Below, piece by piece: positions 33,901 through 43,428 of a DNA stretch of 64,000 nucleotides (the stretch's first letter is position 1; each line of letters begins with the position of its first letter). Where the stretch lies: contig JAFEAQ010000008.1 of NCBI GenBank assembly GCA_018266295.1, positions 248,001-312,000 of the forward strand, given 5' to 3'. The notes beneath the pieces are model-generated. The model saw only the letters and a program-made list of their open reading frames with translations. It ran no database searches and was not told where the DNA came from. Position numbers and translations under genes: made by a program. This stretch comes from Bdellovibrionales bacterium. GTDB taxonomy: Bacteria; Bdellovibrionota; Bdellovibrionia; Bdellovibrionales; Bdellovibrionaceae.

Positions 33901-35319
33901 TTACTGCTTGCAGCCGTAAATCCAGAGAGGCGAGCGGCGCACGTTGTTCTCTGGATTGAACTTATAGGCAATGGACTCAATCACATTCACATCGAATTTT
34001 TCGAGGAACGTATAGTTCGCAGCCAGGAAGTCTTTGTTGGTTTCGTAAGCTTTTTCATTCAGCGCGATCACAAAATCGCAAGTCTTGTTCAGGTTGAGCT
34101 TTACGAAGTCCTTCGTGTAGACGTGCGAAACGTTGTAGTAAGCATTGCGCATAAATGCATCGGGGATCCATTCAATCGTTAAATCAACACTGACGATGTA
34201 AGTGTACTGCGGATGTGAATCCATATAGCGAGCCAGATCCGTAATATTTTTTTGCGCCGGGAAGAATGAAGCCGGCACCCACAACACAAAATTCAGCGCA
34301 GCCATCGAAATGAGGCGCGCTTTACGCTGCTGCCAGTTTTCTACAAAGTATGTCACAAACGGAGTCATCAAGAAAATCATGACCGGAATCATTGAAATCA
34401 AAAAGCGTTCAAACTTATTTGCAAACATCGAATGCAAAACCAAGAAGAGAGCAAGAATGATGAACAGAGAGCGGTAACGGCGGAAGTAATCTTTCATGAA
34501 TCCTTGTGGATACTTCGCGATCAGCCAAGGGATCAGCATAAATACGAAAATCAACGGAAAGAAGAAATACCACGGGCGGCTGCCGTAGTCGGCGCCGTGC
34601 TTGAAATTGTATTCTGCCAAAGCTCGCAGCGAATGATGGAAGCTGCCGCGAAGGAAAATATCGGGAACACCACTCAAGACAAAGAATCCAAGACCTGCAA
34701 CCCCAGCGATCAAGAAGTGCTTCCATTGTTTATGCATGAGCGGAAGGATCATAAATACCAGCGCACAAAAGCCGGTCTGCTGGCGCAACGTAAAGGCCAT
34801 CGAAGCGCAGAACACTCCGAAGAGAAGGTCTCGCCAATTTTTCTTCTCATCATAAAGAACTGCAAAGGCGCAGGAGAGCGCAATCCATGGCGCGGACAAA
34901 GCTTCAAACATCGGACGCGTTAGCAAACCCGGAGCTGCAAAGTGGAACGCCAGCAGAAGCACGGCGATCTTTGTGAGGTTTTCGCTTCGGTTTCGGAACA
35001 GCATGACCGCGGCCCAGGCACTCAAGGCAAAGCCAACGAGGCCCCAGAAGATAATAACAAAGTGATATTGATTGAAAGGCGCTTCGATTCCCAGCTTGTA
35101 AGCTAGCTGAGCCGCCATATGCATTGGCAGAATCTGCAGAGGAGTTTTCACGTCATCCGGTTTAATCAACGTCGCAACAGTCGCCTTCTGCGCCGGAAGG
35201 TAGCGAGTAATCCCATCCCAGTATTCGTCGGTCGCAATGAAGCCGGTATTAAAGATCACGACGAGGACGTAAACGACCAAAGAAATGAGGATGCAGTTGC
35301 GGAGTGAAAGATGCTTCAT
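33901..35319 (-). CDS. GT-C type membrane glycosyltransferase (Alg9/GT22- or GT39-like)
   Basis: 472 residues from the ATG at 35319; the longer reading to 35409 lacks support. About ten membrane helices begin with LISLVVYVLVVIFNTGF. The first outer loop has TDEYWDGITRYLPAQ, the acidic DE motif of GT-C enzymes that use polyprenyl-phosphate sugars. LTRPMFEALSAPWIALSCAFA is similar to the R-P-E/W region of Alg9-type mannosyltransferases. It would transfer a sugar to an envelope glycan, lipid or protein on the outer face of the inner membrane. It is divergent from mraY with a 129-bp spacer, inside the dcw region. Confidence 0.75.
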   Translation of the reverse strand: MKHLSLRNCILISLVVYVLVVIFNTGFIATDEYWDGITRYLPAQKATVATLIKPDDVKTPLQILPMHMAAQLAYKLGIEAPFNQYHFVIIFWGLVGFALSAWAAVMLFRNRSENLTKIAVLLLAFHFAAPGLLTRPMFEALSAPWIALSCAFAVLYDEKKNWRDLLFGVFCASMAFTLRQQTGFCALVFMILPLMHKQWKHFLIAGVAGLGFFVLSGVPDIFLRGSFHHSLRALAEYNFKHGADYGSRPWYFFFPLIFVFMLIPWLIAKYPQGFMKDYFRRYRSLFIILALFLVLHSMFANKFERFLISMIPVMIFLMTPFVTYFVENWQQRKARLISMAALNFVLWVPASFFPAQKNITDLARYMDSHPQYTYIVSVDLTIEWIPDAFMRNAYYNVSHVYTKDFVKLNLNKTCDFVIALNEKAYETNKDFLAANYTFLEKFDVNVIESIAYKFNPENNVRRSPLWIYGCKQ

Positions 35320-35448
35320 AGTCTTAGTAAATATAAGTGATTTCAATATCTTGCAAACATTTTCTTGCTTTTTGTTTGGGCTTTGTGTTACACAACGAAT
35401 TCCAGGCACAAATTAATCTTATCTTTAAGAAAAGGGATTTTTAAAAAG

Positions 35449-36525
35449 ATGCTTTATCAGTGGCTCTATTCCTTAGCGGACCAGTTTTCTCCTTTGAATA
35501 TCTTCCGCTACATCACCGTTCGCACTTTTATTTCATTCTTTACTTCTTTCTTCATGGCCTGGATGTGGGGTCCTTACTTCATCAACCGCCTCAAAGAAAA
35601 ACATTTCGGTCAAAGTATTCGCGATGACGGTCCCCAAAGCCATAAAAAGAAAGCCGGCACGCCTACGATGGGTGGCGGGTTGATTTTGTTGAGTGCGATG
35701 GTGCCGTGTCTTTTGTGGGTGGATCTTTTGAGCCCACTGGTTCTGGCGGTGATTGCAGTGACGGTCGGTTTCGGTTTGATCGGTTATGCCGATGACTATT
35801 TGAAAGTGAGCAAAAAGAACACCAAAGGTCTGTCGGGCAAGATTCGTCTGCTAGGTGAGTTTCTGATTGCGGGGATTACTGTTTTTATTTTGGTTCATTT
35901 CAATGATCTATCGACTGTTGTGGCAGTGCCGTTTGCAAAAAATCTGAACATCGATCTTGGTTATTTCTATGTGGTGTTTGCGGCGCTTGTGATCACAGGC
36001 ACTGCGAATGCGGTTAATTTGACAGATGGTCTTGATGGTCTTGCGATTGTGCCGGTGATTATTTCTGCGAGCACTCTGGGTTTGTTCGCTTATGTCGTCG
36101 GTCACTACTCGATTGCGACTTACTTACAGATTCCGCATGTTGTTGGCGCCGGGGAGTTGACTCCTGTAGCGGCTGCGATGGTGGCGGCAGGTCTCGGGTT
36201 TCTTTGGTTTAATACTTATCCGGCTCAGGTTTTCATGGGCGATGTGGGGAGCCTTAGCATCGGTGGCTTCCTTGGTATCATGGCGGTGATTACCCGCAAT
36301 GAGCTCTTGATGGTTTTGCTCGGCGGCGTTTTCGTTGTCGAAGCCTTGTCCGTTATCACTCAGGTGATTTCGTTCAAGCTCACCGGCAAGAGAATTTTCA
36401 AGATGGCGCCGATCCATCATCACTTCGAGTTAAAAGGTCTCACTGAGACAAAGATTATTGTGCGATTTTGGATTATCTCCATTTTGTTGGCAGTCCTAAG
36501 TTTAGCGACATTGAAATTAAGGTAG
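35449..36525 (+). CDS. mraY: Phospho-N-acetylmuramoyl-pentapeptide transferase
   Basis: Makes lipid I from UDP-MurNAc-pentapeptide and undecaprenyl phosphate. It has 358 residues from the ATG at 35449 (E. coli has 360), with about ten helices. Hallmarks: [26 protein letters not shown] (catalytic Asp pair), [41 protein letters not shown]. The first long in-frame codons from 35365 lie upstream of the normal N-terminus and are not used. murD follows after 6 bases. Confidence 0.97.
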   Translation: MLYQWLYSLADQFSPLNIFRYITVRTFISFFTSFFMAWMWGPYFINRLKEKHFGQSIRDDGPQSHKKKAGTPTMGGGLILLSAMVPCLLWVDLLSPLVLAVIAVTVGFGLIGYADDYLKVSKKNTKGLSGKIRLLGEFLIAGITVFILVHFNDLSTVVAVPFAKNLNIDLGYFYVVFAALVITGTANAVNLTDGLDGLAIVPVIISASTLGLFAYVVGHYSIATYLQIPHVVGAGELTPVAAAMVAAGLGFLWFNTYPAQVFMGDVGSLSIGGFLGIMAVITRNELLMVLLGGVFVVEALSVITQVISFKLTGKRIFKMAPIHHHFELKGLTETKIIVRFWIISILLAVLSLATLKLR

Positions 36526-36531
36526 GCAGTC

Positions 36532-37920
36532 ATGTTCAGAGAAGTTAGTGAATTAAAAGATAAGAGAATTCTTGTCGTCGGTTTAGGAAAAACCGGTGTG
36601 AGCCTCGCGCACTTTTTGTGCAAATACGAAGCTCAAGTGACTGTGACGGATCACAAATCAAAACCAGAGTTGTCAGCACAACTCGAGCAGTGCGAAGGGT
36701 TGCCAATCAAGTTTGATTTGGGCGGCCACAGCCCGAAGACATTCTTGCAACAGGATCTCGTGATCTTGAGCCCAGGCGTGCCTTCAAACTTGAAGATCTT
36801 CGACTATGCTCGTAGCCAGGGTATCAAAATCACTGGTGAGTTCGAATTCAGCGCGGGCTTTATTAAAGAGCCTATCATCGGTATCACGGGGACTAACGGT
36901 AAAACGACGGTAGCGCGTTTGATCGAAGCTTTCTTGAATAAATCAGACATCAAATCATGGGTTGGGGGTGCGAGTGAAAAGCCTCTCGTTGATTACCTTC
37001 GCCTGGATGACAAAGCTCAGGTTGTGATCGCCGAAGTATCAAGCTTCATGCTTGAGCACAGCGAGAACTTCAATCCAATGAATGTTGTTTTCACGAACTT
37101 GGCTGAAAACCACTTGGATCGTTATCGTTCCATGGAAGAGTACGTGAACGCAAAACGCCGTATCTTCAAAAACACGAACCAAGCTACTACGAGTATTTTG
37201 AATGCTGACGACAACGCGGTTGTCGAGTTGGCGCGTGATCCTCAGGTTCAGCGCGGAAGAATTTTCTACTTCTCTCGCAAACCGGCTTTGGAGCCGCAAA
37301 TCATGAACATCGGTGGCGCCGTGAATATCGGTGATGAAATCCGTGTTCGTACCGGTCCAGACATCGAGTACTACACGATCAAGGGCATGAAGATGAAAGG
37401 TAAGCACAACATCGAGAATTTGATGGCGGCGATCCTTGCAGCTCGTGAACATGGTGCTAAGCACGATGCGATCCAAACTGTGATCAACGGTTTTGCCAAT
37501 CTTGCTCATCGTATCGAGTACGTGCGCAAAGTGGGTGGCGTTCAGTTCTACAACGACTCGAAAGCGACGAACGTTCACGCCGTTCTTCGTGCGTTGGATA
37601 CTTTCGATGAAAACGTGATTCTGATTGCGGGTGGTAAAGACACCAACCTCAATTACGAACCGCTTCGTAACATCGTGAAGCGCAAAGTTAAGACCTTGAT
37701 CCTGGTCGGTGAAGCCAAAGAGCGCATCAACCGCGATCTTGGGGATTATAGCGAAACTTTCTTGATTGGCACTTTCGAAGAAGCGGTCTTGATCGCTTAT
37801 CAGAAGTCCAGAATTGGTGACATCGTCTTGCTCTCTCCAAGCTGCTCGAGCTTTGATATGTTTGATAGCTTTGAAGAGCGCGGTGATTACTTCAAGGAAA
37901 TCGTTCGTAAGTTCCATTAA
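36532..37920 (+). CDS. murD: UDP-N-acetylmuramoylalanine-D-glutamate ligase
   Basis: Adds D-Glu to UDP-MurNAc-L-Ala. It has 462 residues. ILVVGLGKTGVSLAHFL (N-terminal Rossmann), the ATP site GITGTNGKTTVARL, the AEVSSFMLE region, VFTNLAENHLDRY, FYNDSKATNVHAVLRAL, LIAGGKDTNLNY and LLSPSCSSFDMFDSFEERGDYFKEIV are all typical MurD motifs. Start at 36532, 6 bases after mraY, in an operon. Confidence 0.96.
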   Translation: MFREVSELKDKRILVVGLGKTGVSLAHFLCKYEAQVTVTDHKSKPELSAQLEQCEGLPIKFDLGGHSPKTFLQQDLVILSPGVPSNLKIFDYARSQGIKITGEFEFSAGFIKEPIIGITGTNGKTTVARLIEAFLNKSDIKSWVGGASEKPLVDYLRLDDKAQVVIAEVSSFMLEHSENFNPMNVVFTNLAENHLDRYRSMEEYVNAKRRIFKNTNQATTSILNADDNAVVELARDPQVQRGRIFYFSRKPALEPQIMNIGGAVNIGDEIRVRTGPDIEYYTIKGMKMKGKHNIENLMAAILAAREHGAKHDAIQTVINGFANLAHRIEYVRKVGGVQFYNDSKATNVHAVLRALDTFDENVILIAGGKDTNLNYEPLRNIVKRKVKTLILVGEAKERINRDLGDYSETFLIGTFEEAVLIAYQKSRIGDIVLLSPSCSSFDMFDSFEERGDYFKEIVRKFH

Positions 37921-37972
37921 TTAAAAATCACCGCTTTGCATGCGCCGCCTACGGGGCGGGGGAGTAGAAGCT

Positions 37973-38383
37973 GTGATTAAATTAATTTCTGTATTCGGCA
38001 TGTTAGGTCTATTGGCTCTGACGGGATGCGCTTCCAGCGCGTACAAAGCCCGTCAAGAGCAACGCGAGAAGCTCGCAAATTCTGCGGGCCTCTACTGCGA
38101 GTGGATTAACGGCGATAAACATTCTGATATCGACGTTGAACTCAATCTGCAGATGGCAAAACGCTGTGATTCATCTCGCCCCTTCACTTTGACTCCTTAT
38201 AAAAACACAGCAGACCAAAACGGAATCATGTATTGCTGTGCCATGGCAGGCGCCGAGCAAAAAGTAGCTCGTAAGGCGGCTCCGGCTCAGTCATCTACGA
38301 AAGATGCTGCTGCGGCGGCAGTGACGGCTCCAGCGGGAAAAGTAGCTGGACCTCAGTCCGAAGATATCGTCGAAGACAAATAG
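37973..38383 (+). CDS. Small lipoprotein inside the dcw cluster
   Basis: 136 residues from the GTG at 37973, supported by GGGGGAG 9 bases upstream; the ATG at 37940 would put a charged extension before the signal peptide. Lipobox LALTGC. The mature part has a conserved-looking core with Cys (YCEWINGDKHSDIDVELNLQMAKRCDSS, MYCCAMAG) and an Ala/Pro/Lys-rich tail. No family recognised. It sits between murD and ftsW on the same strand, so it is probably co-expressed with cell-wall genes. An envelope or division accessory role is an inference from position only. Confidence 0.65.
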   Translation: MIKLISVFGMLGLLALTGCASSAYKARQEQREKLANSAGLYCEWINGDKHSDIDVELNLQMAKRCDSSRPFTLTPYKNTADQNGIMYCCAMAGAEQKVARKAAPAQSSTKDAAAAAVTAPAGKVAGPQSEDIVEDK

Positions 38384-38451
38384 TCTAGTTTTATTTTGAC
38401 TGGAAGACGGCCTGCGAACTCCTTGCTTACAATAAAGCAGAGGAGTTTCGC

Positions 38452-39597
38452 ATGCTTCGCTATCTTTCCAGTAGTCTCTTTCTGTCAGTGATCGCCTTGA
38501 TCGGTATCGGTCTTGTTCAAGTCTATAGTTCTAGTTTCATCTTCGCGATCGAATCCTACGGCGATGGGCTCTTCTTCTTCAAAAAACAATTGGTGTTTGC
38601 CCTCATCGCTTTTGCCGCGTTGATCGGCGCGATTCACATTCCATTTAAGTACATCGAAAAATACGGCTGGCTCATGTGGGTTGGGGCCGCAGGTCTTGTG
38701 CTTTCAACTTTTATCCCGGGCGTGGGTGTTCGCGTCGGTGGGGCGATTCGTTGGATTCAATTACCACTCGGAATTCGTTTCGAGCCGGCAGAGCTTTTGA
38801 AAATTTCTTTCAGTCTTTTGTTTGCAAGTCTTATCTGTCGTCAGCAAAACTTCCTGGCAAAATTAAAATGGCCGGTGCTTGTCGCCTTGGTCCTCGTGCC
38901 AATGGGTTTGCTTTTGAAGCAACCTGACTTCGGAAGCTTCGCGATCATTCTGATGGTGGGCGTGGGTTTGCTGTTTGCATTCGGTCTTCGCTGGCGCTAT
39001 ATCGCGGCGGCGGCTACGGTGATTCTGCCTGCGGTTTACTTCCTGGTGATGGCGGTTCCTTATCGTCGTGCGCGTGTTCTTGCCTTCTTGGATCCTTGGT
39101 CAGACCCGGCATCACGCGGCTTCCAGGTGATTCAAAGTATGTTGAGCTTTCACTCCGGCGGTTTGACGGGAGCAGGGATCGGGCAAGGCCAAGGAAAGCT
39201 CTTCTTCTTGCCAGAAGCGCACACGGATTTCACATTGGCAGTGTTCGGTGAAGAAATGGGTTTCGTAGGATTCTTGATCATTCTCAGTCTTTACGGTTTC
39301 GTAGTGATGCGCGGAATTCAAATCGCTGTTCGCGCGGAAGAGCCGTTCAAAAAATCCATGGTGCTCGGTTTGACTCTGTCTTTCGCTCTGTCTGTGTTTA
39401 TCAATGCAGGCGTTGTCATGGGACTTTTGCCGACGAAGGGTTTGACGTTACCGTTCTTAAGTTACGGCGGAAGTTCTCTCGTCGTTTTGTGTTTTACATT
39501 TGGCCTGATTTTAAATGTTGAAAATTCGCTGGAATCGGGGGACCTTTCTAAAAAGTTTGGAAGAGCCCGATGGGATCAATCAAAGGTAAAAAAATAA
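38452..39597 (+). CDS. ftsW: Septal peptidoglycan polymerase FtsW (SEDS family)
   Basis: Glycosyltransferase that polymerises lipid II at the septum together with FtsI. It has 381 residues and about ten helices. Landmarks: IGLVQVYSSSF, WIQLPLGIRFEPAELLKISF, QPDFGSFAIILMVG, YRRARVLAFLDPWSDP, GQGQGKLFFLPEAHTDFTLAVFGEEMGFVG, MGLLPTKGLTLPFLSYGGSS. The position between murD and murG identifies it as FtsW rather than RodA. It overlaps murG by one base (TAATG). Confidence 0.95.
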   Translation: MLRYLSSSLFLSVIALIGIGLVQVYSSSFIFAIESYGDGLFFFKKQLVFALIAFAALIGAIHIPFKYIEKYGWLMWVGAAGLVLSTFIPGVGVRVGGAIRWIQLPLGIRFEPAELLKISFSLLFASLICRQQNFLAKLKWPVLVALVLVPMGLLLKQPDFGSFAIILMVGVGLLFAFGLRWRYIAAAATVILPAVYFLVMAVPYRRARVLAFLDPWSDPASRGFQVIQSMLSFHSGGLTGAGIGQGQGKLFFLPEAHTDFTLAVFGEEMGFVGFLIILSLYGFVVMRGIQIAVRAEEPFKKSMVLGLTLSFALSVFINAGVVMGLLPTKGLTLPFLSYGGSSLVVLCFTFGLILNVENSLESGDLSKKFGRARWDQSKVKK

Positions 39598-40688
39598 TGA
39601 GTCGCAAAAATGTCGTGATCGCTGGTGGCGGAACCGGTGGTCATATCTATCCTGGAATTGCTATTGCCCGCGCCATCAAAGCTCAACACCCTGATTTTGA
39701 AATTCATTTCGTTGGAACACCGGCCGGCCTTGAAAATAAAATCGTACCGCGAGAAGGCTTCCCTCTGCATCACATCAGCATCGGTAAGTTGAATCACGCC
39801 GGTGGCTTTAAAAGTAAAATCATGACGATCCTCGGAATGCCACGTGCATTCGTGCAGTCGATTGCTCTATTAATGGAGCTAAAACCGCAGGCCGTTCTCG
39901 GGGTGGGTGGTTATGCTTCAGGGCCTTTCGTTTTGGTCGCAAGCCTGCTGGGATTCCGCACGGCGATTTGGGAACCGAATGCGTTCCCAGGAATGACCAA
40001 TCGTTGGTTGTCCCGAGTTGTGGGTAAAAGCTTTGTGGTCTTTGAAGAGGCCGCAAGGTTTCTAAAAAGTAACGCGATCTCACAGGTGGGGCTTCCGATT
40101 CGTAAAGAGGTCGAAGCTCTGGCTAAAAAAGATTCTTCGAACAATGTAGGGAAAGACGGACAGGAATTTCACATCCTCGTGTTTGGCGGCAGCCAAGGAG
40201 CCCGTAGTATTAATATGGCAGTGCAAGAAGCCGTATTAAAGGGGGGATCGTGGCTTTCCAATACCAAAATTATTCATCAGACGGGTCCCGCGGATTACGC
40301 CAATGTCTCTGAAGCTTACAAGGGACACTCTCAAGTCGAAACTCACGAATATCTCTATCAAATGGAGAAGAACTACGAGTGGGCGGATATCATTATTTGC
40401 CGCGCCGGCGCGAGCACTGTGGCGGAAGTGGCGGCGTGCGGAAAGCCTGCCATTTTCATTCCATTGCCATGGGCTGCCGATGATCATCAGCGTAAAAACG
40501 CCGAGACTCTCTTTGAGCAAAAAGCCTCCGCCATGATTCTGCAGAAGGATTTAACTCCTGACACTCTGATACAGCAGATCGAATTTTTGAAAAACAATAC
40601 ACAAGCTCGTGAAGAAATGAGAAAAAACCTAACGAAGTTCTACAAGCCTCAGGCCGCAGAGAAAATGGCCGAACTTCTCTTGGCTTAA
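39597..40688 (+). CDS. murG: UDP-GlcNAc:lipid I N-acetylglucosaminyltransferase
   Basis: Converts lipid I to lipid II on the cytoplasmic face of the inner membrane. It has 363 residues from the ATG at 39597 (TAATG overlap with ftsW), giving the canonical N-terminus MSRKNVVIAGGGTGGHIYPGIAIA. Further motifs: GVGGYASGPFV, WEPNAFPGMTNR, ILVFGGSQGARSIN, IICRAGASTVAEVAACGKPAIFIPLPWAADDHQRKNA. An upstream in-frame ATG at 39570 would put extra charged residues before the Rossmann strand. Confidence 0.97.
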   Translation: MSRKNVVIAGGGTGGHIYPGIAIARAIKAQHPDFEIHFVGTPAGLENKIVPREGFPLHHISIGKLNHAGGFKSKIMTILGMPRAFVQSIALLMELKPQAVLGVGGYASGPFVLVASLLGFRTAIWEPNAFPGMTNRWLSRVVGKSFVVFEEAARFLKSNAISQVGLPIRKEVEALAKKDSSNNVGKDGQEFHILVFGGSQGARSINMAVQEAVLKGGSWLSNTKIIHQTGPADYANVSEAYKGHSQVETHEYLYQMEKNYEWADIIICRAGASTVAEVAACGKPAIFIPLPWAADDHQRKNAETLFEQKASAMILQKDLTPDTLIQQIEFLKNNTQAREEMRKNLTKFYKPQAAEKMAELLLA

Positions 40689-40740
40689 CTTGCGAGTTAA
40701 TTTGCGAATTGAGCCGGTTTTTTTAGAATAGGAAAATCCA

Positions 40741-42102
40741 ATGCGTTTAGAAAAAACAAAATTCCATTTTGTCGGGGTCGGCGGGATCGGCATGTGCGGT
40801 CTTGCGGAGTTGCTTCACAATATGGGTGCGATCGTTTCAGGCAGTGACTTGTCAGAAAATGCCAACACCGAACGTTTGAAAGAAATGGGCATTAAGGTTT
40901 ACAAAGGCCATGCAGCTGCCAATGTGGGCGATGCGGATGTGGTGGTGTATTCCAGCGCTGTTCAGAACTCGAATCCTGAAATCGCCGATGCCCGTGCAAA
41001 GCAAATCCCTTTGATTCCGCGTGCAGAAGCTTTGGCTGAAATCATGCGTATTAAACGCGGCATCGCCGTTGCGGGAACTCACGGTAAAACCACAACAACA
41101 AGTATGACTTCCGCTGTGTTCATGGAAGCAAACTTAAAGCCGACAATTTTTGTGGGCGGCCGCTTTGAGTTGATCAAATCCACAGCCTTGCTTGGCGATG
41201 GTGAGTGGATGGTCGCTGAGGCTGATGAAAGCGATGGCAGTTTCCATAAGCTCAGCCCCGAGATCGCGATCATCACAAATATCGACTCGGATCACTTAGA
41301 TCATTTTAAAACTTTCGAAAACTTGCAGAAGTCTTTCTACGACTTTGCTTTGCGTGTTCCTTTCTATGGCGCCACGATCATTTGCGGCGACGATCCGAAA
41401 GTGCATGCGCTATTTGAAAATTTCCCAAAGCGTGCGTTGTTTTATGGTTTTGAAGACAAGAACGACTTCATTCTTCAAGGTGAGCAAGGCAAATACAGTC
41501 TTTTCCGCCGCGATTATAAAACCGGCGAAAAAACAAAGATGGGCGACTTCGGTTTGAAAGTTCCGGGCCGTCACAATGCTTTGAACGCGACCGCCGCAAT
41601 CCTTGCGGGGATCACGGCTGGTGTTGATTTCGCGACCTGTGCAAAAGGTCTTCAGCGCTTTGAAGGTGTTGATCGCCGCTTCCACTTTAAGGGCGAGAAA
41701 AAAGGCATTCGTATTTACGACGATTACGGACATCATCCAACGGAAGTGCGCGCAGTTCTGCAAGCCTTCCGCGAGAAGTATCCGGATAAGCGCTTGGTGG
41801 TTTACTTTCAGCCGCATCGTTATTCTCGTACTCAGCACTGCTGGCATGATTTCACGACGTGCTTCTCGCAAGCCGATCAGGTCTTGGTGACGGATATTTA
41901 TCCAGCAGGAGAAACTCCGATTCCAGGAATTAATTCTGAGAAACTTGTTGAAGAGATGAAACACAAGCAAGCCGAATACTTTGTGCGTGATACTCAATCT
42001 TCAGACAAGATCCTTGGCCGGTTGCAACCAGGCGATGTGTTCATCACTTTGGGGGCGGGCGACGGTTGGAAACTCGGTCTTGAGGTTTTGAATAAAATCT
42101 AA
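40741..42102 (+). CDS. murC: UDP-N-acetylmuramate-L-alanine ligase
   Basis: Adds L-Ala to UDP-MurNAc, the first step of the stem peptide. It has 453 residues. FHFVGVGGIGMCGLAELL (N-terminal Rossmann), the ATP site VAGTHGKTTTTSM, EADESDGSF, NIDSDHLDHF, VPGRHNALNATAAI, IYDDYGHHPTEVRAVL and FQPHRYSRT are diagnostic. It shares a TAATG overlap with murB. Start ATG at 40741 with AATAGGAAA upstream. Confidence 0.97.
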   Translation: MRLEKTKFHFVGVGGIGMCGLAELLHNMGAIVSGSDLSENANTERLKEMGIKVYKGHAAANVGDADVVVYSSAVQNSNPEIADARAKQIPLIPRAEALAEIMRIKRGIAVAGTHGKTTTTSMTSAVFMEANLKPTIFVGGRFELIKSTALLGDGEWMVAEADESDGSFHKLSPEIAIITNIDSDHLDHFKTFENLQKSFYDFALRVPFYGATIICGDDPKVHALFENFPKRALFYGFEDKNDFILQGEQGKYSLFRRDYKTGEKTKMGDFGLKVPGRHNALNATAAILAGITAGVDFATCAKGLQRFEGVDRRFHFKGEKKGIRIYDDYGHHPTEVRAVLQAFREKYPDKRLVVYFQPHRYSRTQHCWHDFTTCFSQADQVLVTDIYPAGETPIPGINSEKLVEEMKHKQAEYFVRDTQSSDKILGRLQPGDVFITLGAGDGWKLGLEVLNKI

Positions 42103-42998
42103 TGGAAATTAAGAAGAACGTCTCCTTAGCAGAATACACATCTTGGATGGTTGGCGGGCCGGCAGAATACTTCTGTTTGCCTGAGACTGAAGCAGACGTG
42201 CGCGAAGCTTTGCTGTGGGCTCATAACAACAACCAGCCAGTCACCTTGTTTGGTGGTGGGACGAATGTTCTGATCTCTGATAAAGGCATTCGCGGTCTTG
42301 TGATGTGCTTACGCCGCTTCTCGGGCGTTGAGAGCAAAGAAGTGAACGGCCGCCTTGAGATCACCGCGATGGCAGGGACTGCAAAGTCGGAACTCCTTAA
42401 GGTTTTCCTGAAAAACAAACTCGCACCGGCGCTGTTCCTCGCAGGTCTCCCTGGAGATGTCGGTGGCGGTGTCGTGATGAACGCGGGTGTGGCCGAGGGC
42501 TTTGTGCCTCGCGAATTCGTTGAAATCACCGACTGGGTTGAAGTGCTGCGTTTGAAAGACGGGCAGTTTATAACTCAGAGATTCACCAAAGATCAAATTC
42601 ACTGGGAATACCGTCACTCGAAAGGCTGGCAGCCGGGCGTGATCACTCGCGTAGGACTCAGCTGGCCGATGCAGCCGGATGCAACGATCTTGGATCAGGT
42701 GAAGAGCGCCAACAAGACTCGTCTGTCGAAGCAACCGCTCGATATGCCAAGCTGTGGTTCAGTGTTCAGAAATCCCACCGGGCACAAGGCCGCGCAACTC
42801 ATCGATGGCTGTGGGCTTAAGGGTTACACCGTCGGTGGCGCACAGGTTTCGTTAAAGCACGCAAACTTCATCGTGAACTTAGGAGAAGCCAAAGCCATGG
42901 ATATGTGGCACATCATTGAACACGTTCGTAGCACGGTGAAGAGTCTTAAGAGCGTGGAGTTGCAAACAGAAGTCGTCCGACTCGGCGAATGGAATTAG
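42102..42998 (+). CDS. murB: UDP-N-acetylenolpyruvoylglucosamine reductase
   Basis: FAD enzyme that reduces UDP-GlcNAc-enolpyruvate to UDP-MurNAc with NADPH. It has 298 residues. NVSLAEYTSWMVGGPAEYF, FGGGTNVLISDKGIRGLV, LAGLPGDVGGGVVMNAGV, the catalytic serine region SCGSVFRNP and LIDGCGLKGYTVGGAQVSLKHANFIVN are all present, as in the type II (short) MurB class. Last gene of this dcw segment. The stop TAG forms the first bases of a 21-bp dispersed repeat, and a terminator follows. Confidence 0.96.
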   Translation: MEIKKNVSLAEYTSWMVGGPAEYFCLPETEADVREALLWAHNNNQPVTLFGGGTNVLISDKGIRGLVMCLRRFSGVESKEVNGRLEITAMAGTAKSELLKVFLKNKLAPALFLAGLPGDVGGGVVMNAGVAEGFVPREFVEITDWVEVLRLKDGQFITQRFTKDQIHWEYRHSKGWQPGVITRVGLSWPMQPDATILDQVKSANKTRLSKQPLDMPSCGSVFRNPTGHKAAQLIDGCGLKGYTVGGAQVSLKHANFIVNLGEAKAMDMWHIIEHVRSTVKSLKSVELQTEVVRLGEWN

Positions 42999-43016
42999 GT
43001 GCCAGGTCCTGTTTCT
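42996..43016 (+). repeat. 21-bp TAGGTGCC repeat, copy 2
   Basis: TAGGTGCCAGG then TCCTGTTTCT; 19 of 21 bases match the minus-strand copy at 33482-33502. Its first three bases are the murB stop codon. Confidence 0.55.
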
Positions 43017-43076
43017 GGTTGCAGCGCTTCTTGATTGCGGCGAAGCGATGCGCCACTGAATTTATCAACTAAAAGC

Positions 43077-43110
43077 AAAAAGCCCTGGCTTGGAAGTCAG
43101 GGCTTTTTTG
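43077..43110 (+). terminator. Intrinsic terminator after murB
   Basis: AGCCCTG (43081-43087) and CAGGGCT (43098-43104), with A-run before and T-run after. It closes the mraY-murB transcript and separates it from the accessory genes. Confidence 0.8.
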
Positions 43111-43428
43111 ATTGAGCAGTGTATCGAAGACGAGGTAAATATTCAACTCCTTGGGACAGGCGTTTTTTAGCATGAGTTATGATATTACTCACTTCTTTTT
43201 AAGAGTCTCGTATTTTGACCACAAAGTGTGCCAAGCCAATGGCGCAGCAGATTTCCGGTGTCGCTACCCTGAAGCCGCGCTCCCGGCGCCCCTCACTGGA
43301 ACCAGCAAATACTCGACATGCAATCGCCGGTCTCATATAGAACGACCACGAACTTACTTCAAAACGTTTATATTGAATTGTTTTTGCGTGGCAACTCGTT
43401 AATATCTGTGCTGCTTTTGGAGGCCGAC
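43111..43428. other. Intergenic stretch without a recognised gene
   Basis: About 320 bp between the murB terminator and a lipoprotein gene. Short ORFs on both strands show no signal peptide, motif or ribosome-binding site. The middle (43240-43300) is clearly more GC-rich than the flanks and may be a relic. A possible promoter TTGTTT (43378-43383), 16-base spacer, TAATAT (43400-43405) precedes the lipoprotein start. No tRNA-like T-arm was found. Confidence 0.4.

Noticed and set aside
37039-37917. 292-codon open frame antisense to murD
   Set aside because: No motif, signal or start support; murD on the other strand is certain.
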